From JAMOAD01 sp023621955 (GTDB taxonomy: Bacteria > Acidobacteriota > Aminicenantia > JAMOAD01), in assembly GCA_035403085.1 (NCBI GenBank), contig DAONEM010000014.1, positions 1 to 53,198 on the forward strand: a stretch of 53,198 nucleotides of DNA. The letters are read 5' to 3'. Position numbers and translations under genes: made by a program. Below are positions 9,158-18,108 of this stretch, in pieces (position 1 is the stretch's first letter; each line of letters starts with the position of its first letter). Below the pieces are notes generated by a model. It was not told where the DNA came from. It made no database searches and saw only the letters and a list, made by a program, of their open reading frames with translations.

Positions 9158-9559
9158 ATGAGCATAATCGACAGCCGTGAACTGGATATGATGAAAACCT
9201 TCTTGGACCTGAGTCTACAGAGGCACGGGACGGTCTCTTCGAACATTGCCAACATCGACACTCCCGGGTTCAAGGCGAAGAAGGTCAACTTCGAAGATGA
9301 GCTCCAGGCCGCTTTCGGAGGAGGCAGCGATCAGCTTCCCCTCTCAAGGACAGACGAAAGGCACCTTCCGATCGGGGAAAATGTTGCTGCTTCCGTGGAA
9401 ATCTCTTCCGATCCTGGACGCCCCGACGGAAACAACGTCGACCTGGAAGAGGAGATGGTCGCCTTGACCAAGAACAACATCCAGTATAACCTGGGAGTTC
9501 AGCTGACAAGCAAGTTTTTCAAACGCATCCGAGAAGCCATCTCAAGCTCGAGGAGTTAA
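9158..9559 (+). CDS. flgB: Flagellar basal-body rod protein FlgB
   Basis: This is a proximal rod subunit exported by the flagellar type III system. The 133-aa protein has the family segment SSNIANIDTPGFKAKKVNFE (residues 28-47) and the C-terminal helix ending LTSKFFKRIREAI. Length is typical. A GGAGG site precedes ATG 9158. It is the first gene of a ten-gene flagellar operon, with flgC starting one base after its stop. Confidence 0.97.
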   Translation: MSIIDSRELDMMKTFLDLSLQRHGTVSSNIANIDTPGFKAKKVNFEDELQAAFGGGSDQLPLSRTDERHLPIGENVAASVEISSDPGRPDGNNVDLEEEMVALTKNNIQYNLGVQLTSKFFKRIREAISSSRS

Positions 9560-9560
9560 G

Positions 9561-10004
9561 ATGTCCGGCCATTTCAGAGTCTTCGATGTCACCGCTTCCG
9601 CCCTCTCGTCGGAACTGAAGAGAATCGAAGTCCTCTCCACAAACATCGCCAACGTCAACTCCACCCGAACCCCCGAAGGGGGACCCTACCGACGGAAAGA
9701 GGTTGTTTTCGCCACTAAGCCTATAGAAAACTCCTTCGAAAGCGCTCTTCAGGGAAAGATGGAAGAGGGCGACCTGGAAGGAGTCTCTATCGAGAGGGTT
9801 TACGATGACCCCTCCCCCTTCCTCATGAAGTTCGACCCCACCCATCCCGACGCGGGAACCGACGGGTACGTCCGTTACCCCAACGTCAACATCGTCACAG
9901 AGATGGTGAACCTGATGAACGCTTCCAAGGTTTACGGCGCCAATGTCACCGTCCTTCAATCCATTAAAAACATGATCTCGAAAGCCTTCGAGATCGGGAG
10001 ATAA
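9561..10004 (+). CDS. flgC: Flagellar basal-body rod protein FlgC
   Basis: This rod subunit assembles with FlgB, FlgF and FliE. The 147-aa protein has the N-terminal rod motif LSTNIANVNSTRTPEGGPYR and the C-terminal PNVNIVTEMVNLMNASKVYGAN, both family hallmarks. It is separated by one base from flgB and two bases from fliE. Confidence 0.97.
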   Translation: MSGHFRVFDVTASALSSELKRIEVLSTNIANVNSTRTPEGGPYRRKEVVFATKPIENSFESALQGKMEEGDLEGVSIERVYDDPSPFLMKFDPTHPDAGTDGYVRYPNVNIVTEMVNLMNASKVYGANVTVLQSIKNMISKAFEIGR

Positions 10005-10006
10005 CC

Positions 10007-10327
10007 GTGGCGGACAACACGATCAACGACTACGCCCAGCTCATAGGGAAGATCGAGAAAGAGTTCACAACAACCAAAGCGAAAGAGCAGGTCGGTTCAT
10101 CCTCCCAAGTGGATTTCGCCGATGTCCTGGACAATGCCGTCAAAGACGTCGTCTCGGCGGAGAAGCAGGCCAACCAGGAGATTCAGAACGCCATCGTCGG
10201 CCCTGAAACCAATGTTCACCAGACTCTCATCGCCGTCGAGAAGGCGGACCTCTCCTTCCAGATGATGATGTCGATCCGGAACAAACTCATGGACGCCTAT
10301 AACGAGCTGATGCGCGTTCGCGTGTGA
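10007..10327 (+). CDS. fliE: Flagellar hook-basal body complex protein FliE
   Basis: FliE links the MS ring to the rod and is one of the first export substrates. The 106-aa protein starts at GTG 10007. Its C-terminal half carries the conserved VHQTLIAVEKADLSFQMMMS and IRNKLMDAYNELMRVRV, which define the family. It lies between flgC and fliF in the operon, the usual order. Confidence 0.96.
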   Translation: MADNTINDYAQLIGKIEKEFTTTKAKEQVGSSSQVDFADVLDNAVKDVVSAEKQANQEIQNAIVGPETNVHQTLIAVEKADLSFQMMMSIRNKLMDAYNELMRVRV

Positions 10328-10335
10328 GGTAGACC

Positions 10336-12006
10336 ATGGACCCCCTCGCCCAGTTTCGAGAGATTCTGAAGAAGTTCTCCAACACCCAGAAGATCTTCAT
10401 CGCCGTGGTGGTCCTCTCCGTCCTGGGAGGCTTGACGGCACTGGTTTTCTGGGCCAATACCCCTGAAAAGTCCGTCCTCTTCTCCAACCTCTCCGAAAAC
10501 GACGCGGGGGAGATCATCGCGAAGCTGAAGGAGATGAAGGTCGAGTACACTCTGCGGGGAACGACCATCCTGGTCCCCGACAAACAGGTCAACGAGCTCC
10601 GCCTCTCCCTGGCCTCCCAAGGAATCCCGAAGGGGAGCGGCATCGGCTTCGAAGTCTTCGACAAGAGCCAGCTGGGGATGACAGAGTTCATGGAGCAGAT
10701 GAACTACTTGAGAGCCTTGGAAGGGGAACTCTCCAGAACCATCTCTTCGATCAAGGAGGTGAAGGCGGCCCGGATCCACATCGTCCTTCCCAAGAAATCG
10801 GTCTTCCTGGAAGAGCAGGAACCCTCGAAGGCCTCCATCATCCTCAGCCTCCACCCGGGGGCCACGGTCTCTCCCTCTACGGTCGCTTCCATTGTCCACC
10901 TGACATCCTCCGCCGTCGAAGGCCTCTCCCCTCAGAACATCACGGTGATCGACGTCTACGGCCGACTCCTAGCCTCTCCGGAGAGCGGCGACGAGATCTC
11001 CATTCTCAGCGCCAAGCAGATCGACGTTCAAGAGAAGGTGGGCCGGGAGATCTCCCGGCAGATCAACTCCCTGCTCGAACCGATCGTGGGAATCGGTAAG
11101 GTCCGCTCCAACGTGAGGGCGGAGCTGGATTTTACGAAGCAGGAGAAAGTGGAAGAGATCTACGACCCCAACGTCCAAATCGAGAGGAGTGAGAAGACGG
11201 AGAGCGAGAAGAGCGGGAACGCCATGGGAGGCGGAACTCCGGGAACGGCATCCAACGTCGCCGGAGCGGGGATTCCCGTCTCCTCCACAGGGAATCAACC
11301 TTTCCGGGAGATGAAGAGTGAGACCAAGAACTACGAGATCAACAAGACCCTCCTGAAGAGCCAGCTCCCCTACGGAACGATCAAACGCCTCGCCGTCTCC
11401 GTTGTCGTCGACGACGGCATGGTGGAAAAGACCGTGGGGAAAGAGAAGGTTTGGGACAAGGCTCCCAGGAGCCCCCAGGAGCTCTCGAAGATCCGTCAGC
11501 TAGTGACCGCCGCCGTGGGCTACAACCAGGCGCGGGGCGACCTCCTGGAGGTTGCCAACCTCCCCTTCGACGACAGCGAACTCAAACAGACCGAAGCCTT
11601 CATGCAGCAAGAGAACCGAAGGGACCTCATCAAGATCGCCGCCAAATACGGAACGATCTTCGTACTGGTCATCCTCTTCATCTTCCTGGTTCTCAAGCCG
11701 ATGACGAAGAAGATCTTCGCGGCCCTCCCCTCCCGAGAGGCCCAGGCCCAGTTGGAGCTCAAGGAACTCACCCAAGGGGCGGAGGGAGGGATCCTCGGGC
11801 CCGATGGAACCCCCGTTCCCCAGGCCCTTCCGAAGATCAACGAGGCCGAGCAGAAGAGGATGCTGGAGCAGGAGATCCAATCTCAGTTCCAGATTCCCAA
11901 GGAGACCCAGAAAACGGCCATGTTGAGGGAGAAACTCAAGGAGTTTGCCGATAACAACACCGATGAACTGAGCACTCTCGTCAAGAGCATGCTCTCGGAG
12001 CTCTAA
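10336..12006 (+). CDS. fliF: Flagellar MS-ring protein FliF
   Basis: FliF forms the inner-membrane MS ring that houses the export gate. The 556-aa protein has an N-terminal membrane span (about 20-42), the ring-building motifs RVHIV-like AARIHIVLPKKSVFLEE and SIVHLTSSAVEGLSPQNITV, and a flexible glycine-rich loop near residues 295-320. A second span lies near 439-457, and the C-terminal tail binds FliG. Length is typical. fliG starts one base after the stop. Confidence 0.97.
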   Translation: MDPLAQFREILKKFSNTQKIFIAVVVLSVLGGLTALVFWANTPEKSVLFSNLSENDAGEIIAKLKEMKVEYTLRGTTILVPDKQVNELRLSLASQGIPKGSGIGFEVFDKSQLGMTEFMEQMNYLRALEGELSRTISSIKEVKAARIHIVLPKKSVFLEEQEPSKASIILSLHPGATVSPSTVASIVHLTSSAVEGLSPQNITVIDVYGRLLASPESGDEISILSAKQIDVQEKVGREISRQINSLLEPIVGIGKVRSNVRAELDFTKQEKVEEIYDPNVQIERSEKTESEKSGNAMGGGTPGTASNVAGAGIPVSSTGNQPFREMKSETKNYEINKTLLKSQLPYGTIKRLAVSVVVDDGMVEKTVGKEKVWDKAPRSPQELSKIRQLVTAAVGYNQARGDLLEVANLPFDDSELKQTEAFMQQENRRDLIKIAAKYGTIFVLVILFIFLVLKPMTKKIFAALPSREAQAQLELKELTQGAEGGILGPDGTPVPQALPKINEAEQKRMLEQEIQSQFQIPKETQKTAMLREKLKEFADNNTDELSTLVKSMLSEL

Positions 12007-12007
12007 T

Positions 12008-13027
12008 ATGGCCACACTCAAGTACGAAGGACTCACCAACCTGCAGAAGGTCGCCATTCTGACGGTCATTCTCGGGGAGGAGAGCAGCTCGAAGCTCTTC
12101 ATGCGCCTCGACGAGGAGGAGATCGCGGAGATCAGCCGGGAGATCAGCCTCTTGGGCCCCATCCCCACGGAGGTTTCCGAAAGGATCATCGAAGAGTTTT
12201 ACAACATGGTCATGGCCAAGCAGTACATCGCCGTGGGGGGCATCGACTACGCCAAGAGCCTCTTGGTCAAAGCCTTAGGGCCGGAACAAGCCCGTAAGGT
12301 CATCGACCGGCTCATCAAATTGCTTGAAAAGTCCGCGGGCTTCTCCTCCCTGGAGAAGATGAACCCTCAGCAGATCTCCAAGCTGATCCAGCACGAGCAT
12401 CCACAGACCATAGCCCTGATTCTGGCCCACCTCTCGGCATCCCGGGCCGCCGAGATCCTCGCCTCCCTCCCCGAAGAGCTTCGGGCCGAGATCGCCGTCC
12501 GGATGGCCAACCTTGAAGAGATCTCCCCGGAGATCGTCAAGAGAATCGCCGGCGTCCTCGAACAAAAGCTCCAATCCGTCGGCTCCTACAAGATGGAGGA
12601 GTACGGCGGAGTCAAGGCCGTCGCCGATCTGCTCAACAGGATGGAGAGGCGCATAGCCAAGCAGGTTTTGGAGAACATCGAAGTGAGAAGTCCCGAACTG
12701 GCGGTCCAGGTGAGAGACCTGATGTTCGTCTTCGAGGACATTCTCCTCATCGATGACCGGGGAGTGGCCGAGATTCTCAAGCGGGTGGACAAGAAATCCC
12801 TTGCCATCGCGTTGAAAGGTTCTTCTGAGGAGCTGAAGGAGAAGTTCTACCGGAACATGTCCCAGAGGGCCGTCGAGATGATCAAGGAGGAGATGGAGTA
12901 CATGGGCCCCATCAGAATCAAGGATGTGGAGAAGGCCCAACACGAGATCGTCGAGATCGTCCGGGAGCTGGAGGAGGAGGGAATCGTTTCGATCGGCGGC
13001 GCCGGAGGAGAGGAGTATGTCGTCTAA
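12008..13027 (+). CDS. fliG: Flagellar motor switch protein FliG
   Basis: FliG is the rotor protein on the MS ring that contacts MotA and sets torque. The 339-aa protein contains LTNLQKVAILTVILGEE at the N-terminus, the middle EHPQTIALILAHL (EHPQ motif) and the C-terminal torque helix region with DDRGVAEILKRVD. Length is standard. The last 11 bases overlap the fliH start. Confidence 0.98.
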   Translation: MATLKYEGLTNLQKVAILTVILGEESSSKLFMRLDEEEIAEISREISLLGPIPTEVSERIIEEFYNMVMAKQYIAVGGIDYAKSLLVKALGPEQARKVIDRLIKLLEKSAGFSSLEKMNPQQISKLIQHEHPQTIALILAHLSASRAAEILASLPEELRAEIAVRMANLEEISPEIVKRIAGVLEQKLQSVGSYKMEEYGGVKAVADLLNRMERRIAKQVLENIEVRSPELAVQVRDLMFVFEDILLIDDRGVAEILKRVDKKSLAIALKGSSEELKEKFYRNMSQRAVEMIKEEMEYMGPIRIKDVEKAQHEIVEIVRELEEEGIVSIGGAGGEEYVV

Positions 13028-13763
13028 GGTCTACAAGGAGACTCCTGAAAAGAGCGTCTTTTGGCAACGGCTGCCCTATTCGGAACTGGAGAATCTCCTT
13101 GCCTCTCAAGATCTCGATCCGGAGAACAACTTCCCCGGCTCTGACCAGGAAGGCCCGGAAGACGAGGAGACCGCCCCGGTCGGGGGAAGCGACGCCGCTC
13201 AGTCCCTCCGTCTCGAAGAGGAGCAGAGACTCTGGGAGAGCCGTAAGAAGCTCTGGGAAGAAGAGGCTCTGCGCAAGGTTGACGAAGGTTACAAGGCCGG
13301 CTTCCAGAAGGGTTTGGCCGAGGCGAAGGCCTTGGGGGAGAAAGAGGCGGCCTCTCTGAGAGAGAACTTCGCCAACACCCTCAGGGAGCTCGAAGAAGTC
13401 AGGAAAAAGGTCTACGGAAGCGCCGAGAGAGAACTGTTGGCCATCATCCGGGAAGCGGTCAAGAAGATCGTCTCCGTAGAGATCAAGAACAGCGATGGCT
13501 TCATCCTCCAGACCGTTCAGGAAGCCATGCAAAACGCCTCGTCCAACAAGGAGATCACCATTCGGCTCCACCCCGAGGACTTCCGTTACCTCAAGGAGCA
13601 CAACGCCGAACTGACTCAGAGAACGAGCGGCAAGAGCTTCACCCTTACCGAAGACGCCTCCTTGACCAGAGGCGGATGCGTTGTCGTCACCCCCGCCGGC
13701 GATGTTGACGCCAGGGTCGAGACCAAGCTCGAAGAGGTTCTCAAGGTATTGGAAGAGCCATGA
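13017..13763 (+). CDS. fliH: Flagellar assembly protein FliH
   Basis: FliH is a stalk-like regulator of the FliI ATPase. An upstream in-frame start at 12924 lies inside fliG; ATG 13017, after GGAG, gives a 248-aa protein that fits the family. It has an acidic, variable N-terminus, a long Glu/Lys coiled-coil region with GYKAGFQKGLAEAKALGEK (the GxxxG-type repeat region) and a FliH/V-ATPase E-like C-terminal domain (IRLHPEDFRYL, GGCVVVTPAGDVDARVET). It overlaps fliG by 11 and fliI by 4 bases. Confidence 0.93.
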   Translation: MSSKVYKETPEKSVFWQRLPYSELENLLASQDLDPENNFPGSDQEGPEDEETAPVGGSDAAQSLRLEEEQRLWESRKKLWEEEALRKVDEGYKAGFQKGLAEAKALGEKEAASLRENFANTLRELEEVRKKVYGSAERELLAIIREAVKKIVSVEIKNSDGFILQTVQEAMQNASSNKEITIRLHPEDFRYLKEHNAELTQRTSGKSFTLTEDASLTRGGCVVVTPAGDVDARVETKLEEVLKVLEEP

Positions 13764-15082
13764 AGATGGAGTATCTTCTCGAAAGGGTGCGCCACTCGCA
13801 CCCCTTCCGCTACTACGGCAGCGTCGCCAAGGTGGCAGGGGTCATCGTCGAATCCGACGGCCCTCCCGCATCGGTGGGGGAACTCGTCCATATCTCCCTG
13901 AAGAACGGTCGGACCCTTCCCTGCGAAGTGGTCGGCTTCAGGGACAACCGGATCATCACCATGCCTCTGGAGGAGATGGCCGGAGTCTCTCTGGGCGACA
14001 GAGTCGAAGCCGCCAGGAGCTACCCCGCCGTCCCTGTGGGAGAGTCACTCCTGGGCCGCGTCGTGGACTCCCTGGGACGGCCTGTCGACAACCTGGGCCC
14101 CCTCTCCACAACCCTCTCCTACCCTCTCTACAAGCGTGCCCCGAAAGCCATGCGCCGAACCATGATCGACGAGAAGGTGGAGACCGGTGTCCGGGCCATA
14201 GACGGTTTCATCACCCTCGGAAAAGGGCAGAGAATCGGAATCTTCGCCGGCTCGGGCGTCGGAAAGAGCACCCTCATGGGGATGATCGCCCGTAACACCT
14301 CGGCTCAGATCAACGTCATCGTTCTGGTCGGTGAGCGGGGAAGGGAGGTGAAGGAGTTTATCGAGAGGGATCTCGGGAAGGAGGGGCTTAAGCGTTCCGT
14401 CATTGTCGTCTCCACCTCCGACGAACCGCCTCTGCTCAAACTCCGCGCCGCCTACGCCGGGACAGCGGTCGCCGAGTACTTCATGGAGCAGGGAATGGAC
14501 GTTCTGCTCATGATGGACTCCCTCACGCGCTTCGCCTACTCCCAGAGGGAGGTCGGCCTCTCCGCCGGAGAGCCCCCCTCCACGAAAGGGTATACCCCCT
14601 CGGTCTTCTCGGCTCTGCCGAAGCTTCTCGAGCGGGCCGGCAACTTCGAGAAGAAGGGGAGCATCACGGGAATCTATACGGTTTTGGTCGAAGCCGATGA
14701 CATCACCGAGCCGGTTGCCGACATCTCCCGTTCCATCCTGGACGGTCACATTGTCTTGAGCAGAGACCTGGCCCACCACAACCACTTCCCCTCTATCGAC
14801 GTTCTCCAAAGCATCAGCCGTGTCATGAGCGCCGTCGTGGAGAAGAGACACCAGAGGTTGGCCGGTTCGATCCGAGAGCTTATGGCGGCCTACCGGGAAG
14901 CGGAAGACCTAATCAACATCGGGGCCTACGTGAAGGGGAGCAACCCCATGATCGACCGCTCCTTGGAGAAGATCGACGGGATCAACAAGATCCTGCGGCA
15001 GGCGGTCGACGAGAAGAGCGGCTACGAAGAGACTTACGAAAGGATGAAACTCCTCATGGGAGATGGCGATGAAACGCTTTGA
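13760..15082 (+). CDS. fliI: Flagellum-specific ATP synthase FliI
   Basis: This is the hexameric ATPase that helps unfold and deliver flagellar export cargo. The 440-aa protein has Walker A GSGVGKST (about 164-171), Walker B VLLMMDSLTRFAYSQRE and the catalytic segment GERGREVKEFI. Its length is typical. The start overlaps the fliH stop (ATGA), and fliJ begins 20 bases before its own stop. Confidence 0.98.
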   Translation: MKMEYLLERVRHSHPFRYYGSVAKVAGVIVESDGPPASVGELVHISLKNGRTLPCEVVGFRDNRIITMPLEEMAGVSLGDRVEAARSYPAVPVGESLLGRVVDSLGRPVDNLGPLSTTLSYPLYKRAPKAMRRTMIDEKVETGVRAIDGFITLGKGQRIGIFAGSGVGKSTLMGMIARNTSAQINVIVLVGERGREVKEFIERDLGKEGLKRSVIVVSTSDEPPLLKLRAAYAGTAVAEYFMEQGMDVLLMMDSLTRFAYSQREVGLSAGEPPSTKGYTPSVFSALPKLLERAGNFEKKGSITGIYTVLVEADDITEPVADISRSILDGHIVLSRDLAHHNHFPSIDVLQSISRVMSAVVEKRHQRLAGSIRELMAAYREAEDLINIGAYVKGSNPMIDRSLEKIDGINKILRQAVDEKSGYEETYERMKLLMGDGDETL

Positions 15083-15530
15083 GTTCTCCCTGCGCACCCT
15101 TCTCAAGTATAAGATCAACCTGGAGAAGAAGAGAAAAAGCCTCTGGGCCTTAGCCCGTCAGAAACGGTTTGAAGAGGAGAGGCTGTTGGAGGAGTACAAG
15201 GCCGAAGAGGCCTCCGCCAGGAAACGGATGGAGGAGTTTTCCCTGGGAGCGGTGGATCTGGAGATGCTCCGGAGCTTTCCCCCCTATGTTCGAAGGCTCC
15301 TGAACCTTCAAAGAGCCCAACAGTCGGCGGTGAAAGAGGCCTTGAAAGAGGAAGAAGAACGTTTTCAGGAGTGGATTCAGACCAGGAAGGAGAAGAAGGC
15401 CCTCGAGAACTACCGGGCCAAACTCTGGAAGGAGTACCTCCGGGAGCTCGACAAGAGCGAGCAGATTGAGATGGACGACATCTTCATCAACTCCGGAGGA
15501 GGGAGGAAGCATGAGAATACGAACCTATAA
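15063..15530 (+). CDS. fliJ: Flagellar export protein FliJ
   Basis: FliJ is a small coiled-coil protein that sits in the FliI hexamer like the gamma subunit of F-ATPase. The 155-aa product is almost entirely charged helix, beginning FEFSLRTLLKYKINLEKKRK, the usual FliJ N-terminus. Identification rests on that segment, size and position between fliI and a MotE-like gene. Start is ATG 15063 or ATG 15069. It overlaps both neighbours by 20 bases. Confidence 0.9.
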   Translation: MAMKRFEFSLRTLLKYKINLEKKRKSLWALARQKRFEEERLLEEYKAEEASARKRMEEFSLGAVDLEMLRSFPPYVRRLLNLQRAQQSAVKEALKEEEERFQEWIQTRKEKKALENYRAKLWKEYLRELDKSEQIEMDDIFINSGGGRKHENTNL

Positions 15531-16092
15531 ATCCCTTCCCCTTCTCCTGGCACCTCTGTTGATCCCTTTCTTCATCACCATCATCCTGACTCAGACACAA
15601 GGGCCTTCGGCGAAACCCGAAGAGAAGGACCAACCGACCGGGAAATCCCTTCAGGAAGAGAGAACCCGCCTCGAAGATTGGGAGAGAAGACTTCACGACC
15701 GGGAGCTTACCCTCAAACTCTGGGAAGACCAAATTCAGAAGAGAATGGAGGAGTTGAAGAGGGAGAACCTGAAGCTTGCCGCCGGATGGGAGGAGCTCAG
15801 GAAGGGTGAGACGGCGAGAAGGGTGGATTCCAATATTCTCGGAATGCTCGAGAAGATGGACCCCACTCAGGCGGTCACCTACCTTCTCAACTACCACAAG
15901 ACCGACAAGGAGATGTTCTTCTCCATCATCAAACAGTTCAAGAAGAGCTTCCGACAGAGCGTTGTCGATACCTTGACACCTCAGCATCCGGAGATCGTTA
16001 TGGAGATCTTCGACCACTACGCACAGCTGGAAGGGCGGCGTCAGACCCTCTCGACCAAACCCGCCCCGCAGGGGACACCCCCCAAGGAGTGA
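15511..16092 (+). CDS. MotE-like flagellar protein (membrane anchor, coiled coil)
   Basis: The 193-aa protein has an N-terminal membrane segment (about 9-27), a long charged coiled coil (about 45-100), then a helical domain with MLEKMDPTQAVTYLLNYH and FDHYAQLEGRR. This resembles the MgtE-N-like domain of MotE/YlxF-type proteins found beside fliJ and fliK. Family members chaperone or stabilise stator/motor parts, but the role here is inferred from context. ATG 15511 follows GGGAGG; an earlier in-frame start at 15466 lies deep in fliJ and lacks a site. Confidence 0.75.
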   Translation: MRIRTYKSLPLLLAPLLIPFFITIILTQTQGPSAKPEEKDQPTGKSLQEERTRLEDWERRLHDRELTLKLWEDQIQKRMEELKRENLKLAAGWEELRKGETARRVDSNILGMLEKMDPTQAVTYLLNYHKTDKEMFFSIIKQFKKSFRQSVVDTLTPQHPEIVMEIFDHYAQLEGRRQTLSTKPAPQGTPPKE

Positions 16093-16097
16093 CCACC

Positions 16098-17183
16098 ATG
16101 GCAAACCTTATCGATTCTTTGACCCCATCGGCCTCTACGCTTCAAGGAGCCGTGACGAACCAGAATACAACCGCCTCATCTAAGACGAAGGGAAAGGAGA
16201 AAGAGGAGAGCCCCTCGACTTCCCAGAAGAGCGAGAACAAAGTCGACGAGAAGACCTTCTTCGCCCTTCTCCTGCAGACAATCGTCGCCCCCCAGAAACA
16301 GAACGTCTCCCCCCAACTCGCGACAAAGGCAGGAACGGCTTCGGTCTCCAGCAATGTTTCGCGCCCCCAGGAGAAGTCTGCCAAGGGGCAGAACCAGAAG
16401 AGCGTTGAAACGACGAAGGTTCAGCACTTGGCGAATCCGATCGACCCCACGGCCAACGAGAAGCGTACCTCCTCTAACGTCAAGACCAATGCCGTCAAGT
16501 CGACAGCCTCCACCTCCGCCACGACACTCAAGACGAGCCAGTCCGCCAACCAGGCCAAGACCCTTTCGAAAGCAACAGCCCATTCGGCACAGGAGAAGAG
16601 CGAGCCCCTTAAGGCCGTCGTCTCTGAGAAGAGTGTCACCACATCACAGGTTGAGCAGGTCCTTATCAACCCTCAGAGCCGGGAGGTCCAAATCGTCCCC
16701 CTCTCCACCAAGGGGACAAACGCCTCCGCCTCCGCTTCCCGTGAGGCACCCGCCCAAACTCCGATCCTTAACGAAATCGTTGACCTTGTTCAGAACACGG
16801 AACCGTCCGGGCAGAAGGTCTTCCGCATCCACCTCGACCCTCCGGAGCTGGGAAAGCTCTACATCCAGCTCAGTTTCTCCTCGGACAAGAGGGTGGAAGT
16901 CAAGATGTACGCTCAGAACCCCGAAATCCAGAGCTCTTTGCTCCTGAACTCCGACCAATTGAAGAGCACCATCGACCAGCTGGGCTTCCGCTCGGAGATC
17001 CCTGTCATCGCCTCCTTCAGCGACATGCCCAAGGAGAGCAACGGAGAAGGGAAAGATTCCGGAGAGAACCGCGGCTCCAAGACCTCCTTCCGTATCGTGA
17101 GAACCGGTCAGGAAAAGGATTTGCACGACGAGTACACCGCTACCATGGAGACTCTCGCCGGCAGAATCGACTTAAGAGTCTGA
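16098..17183 (+). CDS. fliK: Flagellar hook-length control protein FliK
   Basis: FliK measures the hook and switches export specificity. The first two thirds of the 361-aa protein are low-complexity Ser/Thr/Lys/Ala sequence, as expected for the flexible ruler. The C-terminal domain (about 225-300) has FRIHLDPPELGKLYIQL and the following VEVKMYAQNPEIQ, the Flg_hook signature. ATG 16098 is chosen over GTG 16089 because AAGGAG lies 8 bases upstream of the ATG. It is the last gene of the operon. Confidence 0.93.
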   Translation: MANLIDSLTPSASTLQGAVTNQNTTASSKTKGKEKEESPSTSQKSENKVDEKTFFALLLQTIVAPQKQNVSPQLATKAGTASVSSNVSRPQEKSAKGQNQKSVETTKVQHLANPIDPTANEKRTSSNVKTNAVKSTASTSATTLKTSQSANQAKTLSKATAHSAQEKSEPLKAVVSEKSVTTSQVEQVLINPQSREVQIVPLSTKGTNASASASREAPAQTPILNEIVDLVQNTEPSGQKVFRIHLDPPELGKLYIQLSFSSDKRVEVKMYAQNPEIQSSLLLNSDQLKSTIDQLGFRSEIPVIASFSDMPKESNGEGKDSGENRGSKTSFRIVRTGQEKDLHDEYTATMETLAGRIDLRV

Positions 17184-17213
17184 TCGCTTCCGCATAGAGG
17201 GTGTAAGGACAAT

Positions 17214-17283
17214 AAAAAAAAGAGCGGATAGCAACACAAAGGGAGAATCCCTTTACCCCATAACGGGGCCGCGCTTCCGCTCT
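17214..17283 (-). terminator. Multi-hairpin terminator-like structure between convergent genes
   Basis: AGAGCGGA (17221-17228) pairs with TCCGCTCT (17276-17283), enclosing two further hairpins: AAAGGGA/TCCCTTT (17238-17244/17248-17254) and CCCC/GGGG (17256-17259/17265-17268). Read on the minus strand, the outer stem is followed by a run of Ts (17220-17214), so it should terminate the ABC ATPase transcript. It may also stop fliK transcripts, although no T-run follows on the plus strand. The nested three-way fold is more elaborate than a plain terminator. Confidence 0.65.
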
Positions 17284-17315
17284 AAGACTTAAAGATAGGC
17301 CTCTTTCGTCGGTTG

Positions 17316-17966
17316 TCAAGGGAGATTCTTCTTCAAAGGAATCTTCCTCTCCGAACCCCTCAGTCCACTCTCCTCACCGGGCTGAAGGAAGAGGACCAGT
17401 GTCCCCCCTCTGTCCCTATAAAGATTCAACAACCTCGCCACAAGGGTGATCGAGAAGGGGTCCAAACCCTGATAGGGCTCATCGAGAAGGATGAGCGACG
17501 GTTCCCTCTCCAGGCTTCTAAGAAGGAGCAGACGCTGGAGTTCTCCCCGACTCGCCTCATGGGCCCTTCGCCGAAGAGTTTCTGGAGGAATCCCGACTCC
17601 CTCCAGAGAGCCCAGAAACCTCTCACGACTCCAGACAACCCCTCCCGCCTCGACAGCTTCGCGACATTGAACCTCCAGGGAAAGACGGGGATCCCAACGG
17701 GAGGGGCCTCCCGAGAAGATCCCCTGGACACTCCTTCTAAACTCCCTCTCGTCTCTTCGGAGCCACTCCTTGAGAGAGCGACCACGGTGGAAGATCCTCT
17801 CCGAAGGCGGCCCCTCCAGACCGAGTAGGGTTCGAAACAGGGTGCTCTTCCCGCTTCCTGAAGGCCCTTCGAAGAGGAGAGCCTCTCCGGGTAGACAATG
17901 GGCTCGAAGGTTTTCGAAGATCCGATGATCCCGGAAAGAGAAAGAAAAGTCCTGAATTTCCAGCAT
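17316..17966 (-). CDS. ABC transporter-type ATPase with degenerate motifs
   Basis: The 216-aa protein has an intact Walker A (GPSGSGKST, about 34-42) and Walker B (LILLDEP). The pattern RRSVQGIFSGGPSRWDPR resembles the DppF/OppF/NikE peptide-nickel transporter ATPases. Several catalytic positions differ: the Q-loop Gln is replaced (FSGGP), the LSGGQ signature reads ASRGE, and the H-loop His is absent (LFLQPGEE). No permease is adjacent, so transport is not established. It may be a non-transport ABC ATPase or one with weak hydrolysis. A promoter lies at 17985-18013. Confidence 0.7.
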   Translation of the reverse strand: MLEIQDFSFSFRDHRIFENLRAHCLPGEALLFEGPSGSGKSTLFRTLLGLEGPPSERIFHRGRSLKEWLRRDEREFRRSVQGIFSGGPSRWDPRLSLEVQCREAVEAGGVVWSRERFLGSLEGVGIPPETLRRRAHEASRGELQRLLLLRSLEREPSLILLDEPYQGLDPFSITLVARLLNLYRDRGGTLVLFLQPGEESGLRGSERKIPLKKNLP

Positions 17967-17984
17967 CTTGGCCCCTGGTACCCC

Positions 17985-18013
17985 ATCTTAACGAAAGGCT
18001 CGGGAAAGAGCAA
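17985..18013 (-). promoter_or_regulatory. Promoter of the ABC ATPase gene
   Basis: On the minus strand TTGCTC (18013-18008), 17 bases and TAAGAT (17990-17985) precede the ATG at 17966 by 18 bases. The predicted leader is about 12 nt. Confidence 0.55.
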
Positions 18014-18078
18014 GAGGAGAGGCAGTTCGGGGTCTCTCCTTTATATGATAATATCTCACTAATATTATTTAATATCAC

Positions 18079-18107
18079 TTGACATATGTTAAGAAGGGGG
18101 ATATATT
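18079..18107 (+). promoter_or_regulatory. Strong sigma70 promoter of the hsp20 pair
   Basis: TTGACA (18079-18084), a 17-base spacer and TATATT (18102-18107) form a near-consensus promoter. An AT-rich tract (about 18040-18078) lies upstream and could act as an UP element. No CIRCE element is visible. Confidence 0.75.
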
Positions 18108-18108
18108 A

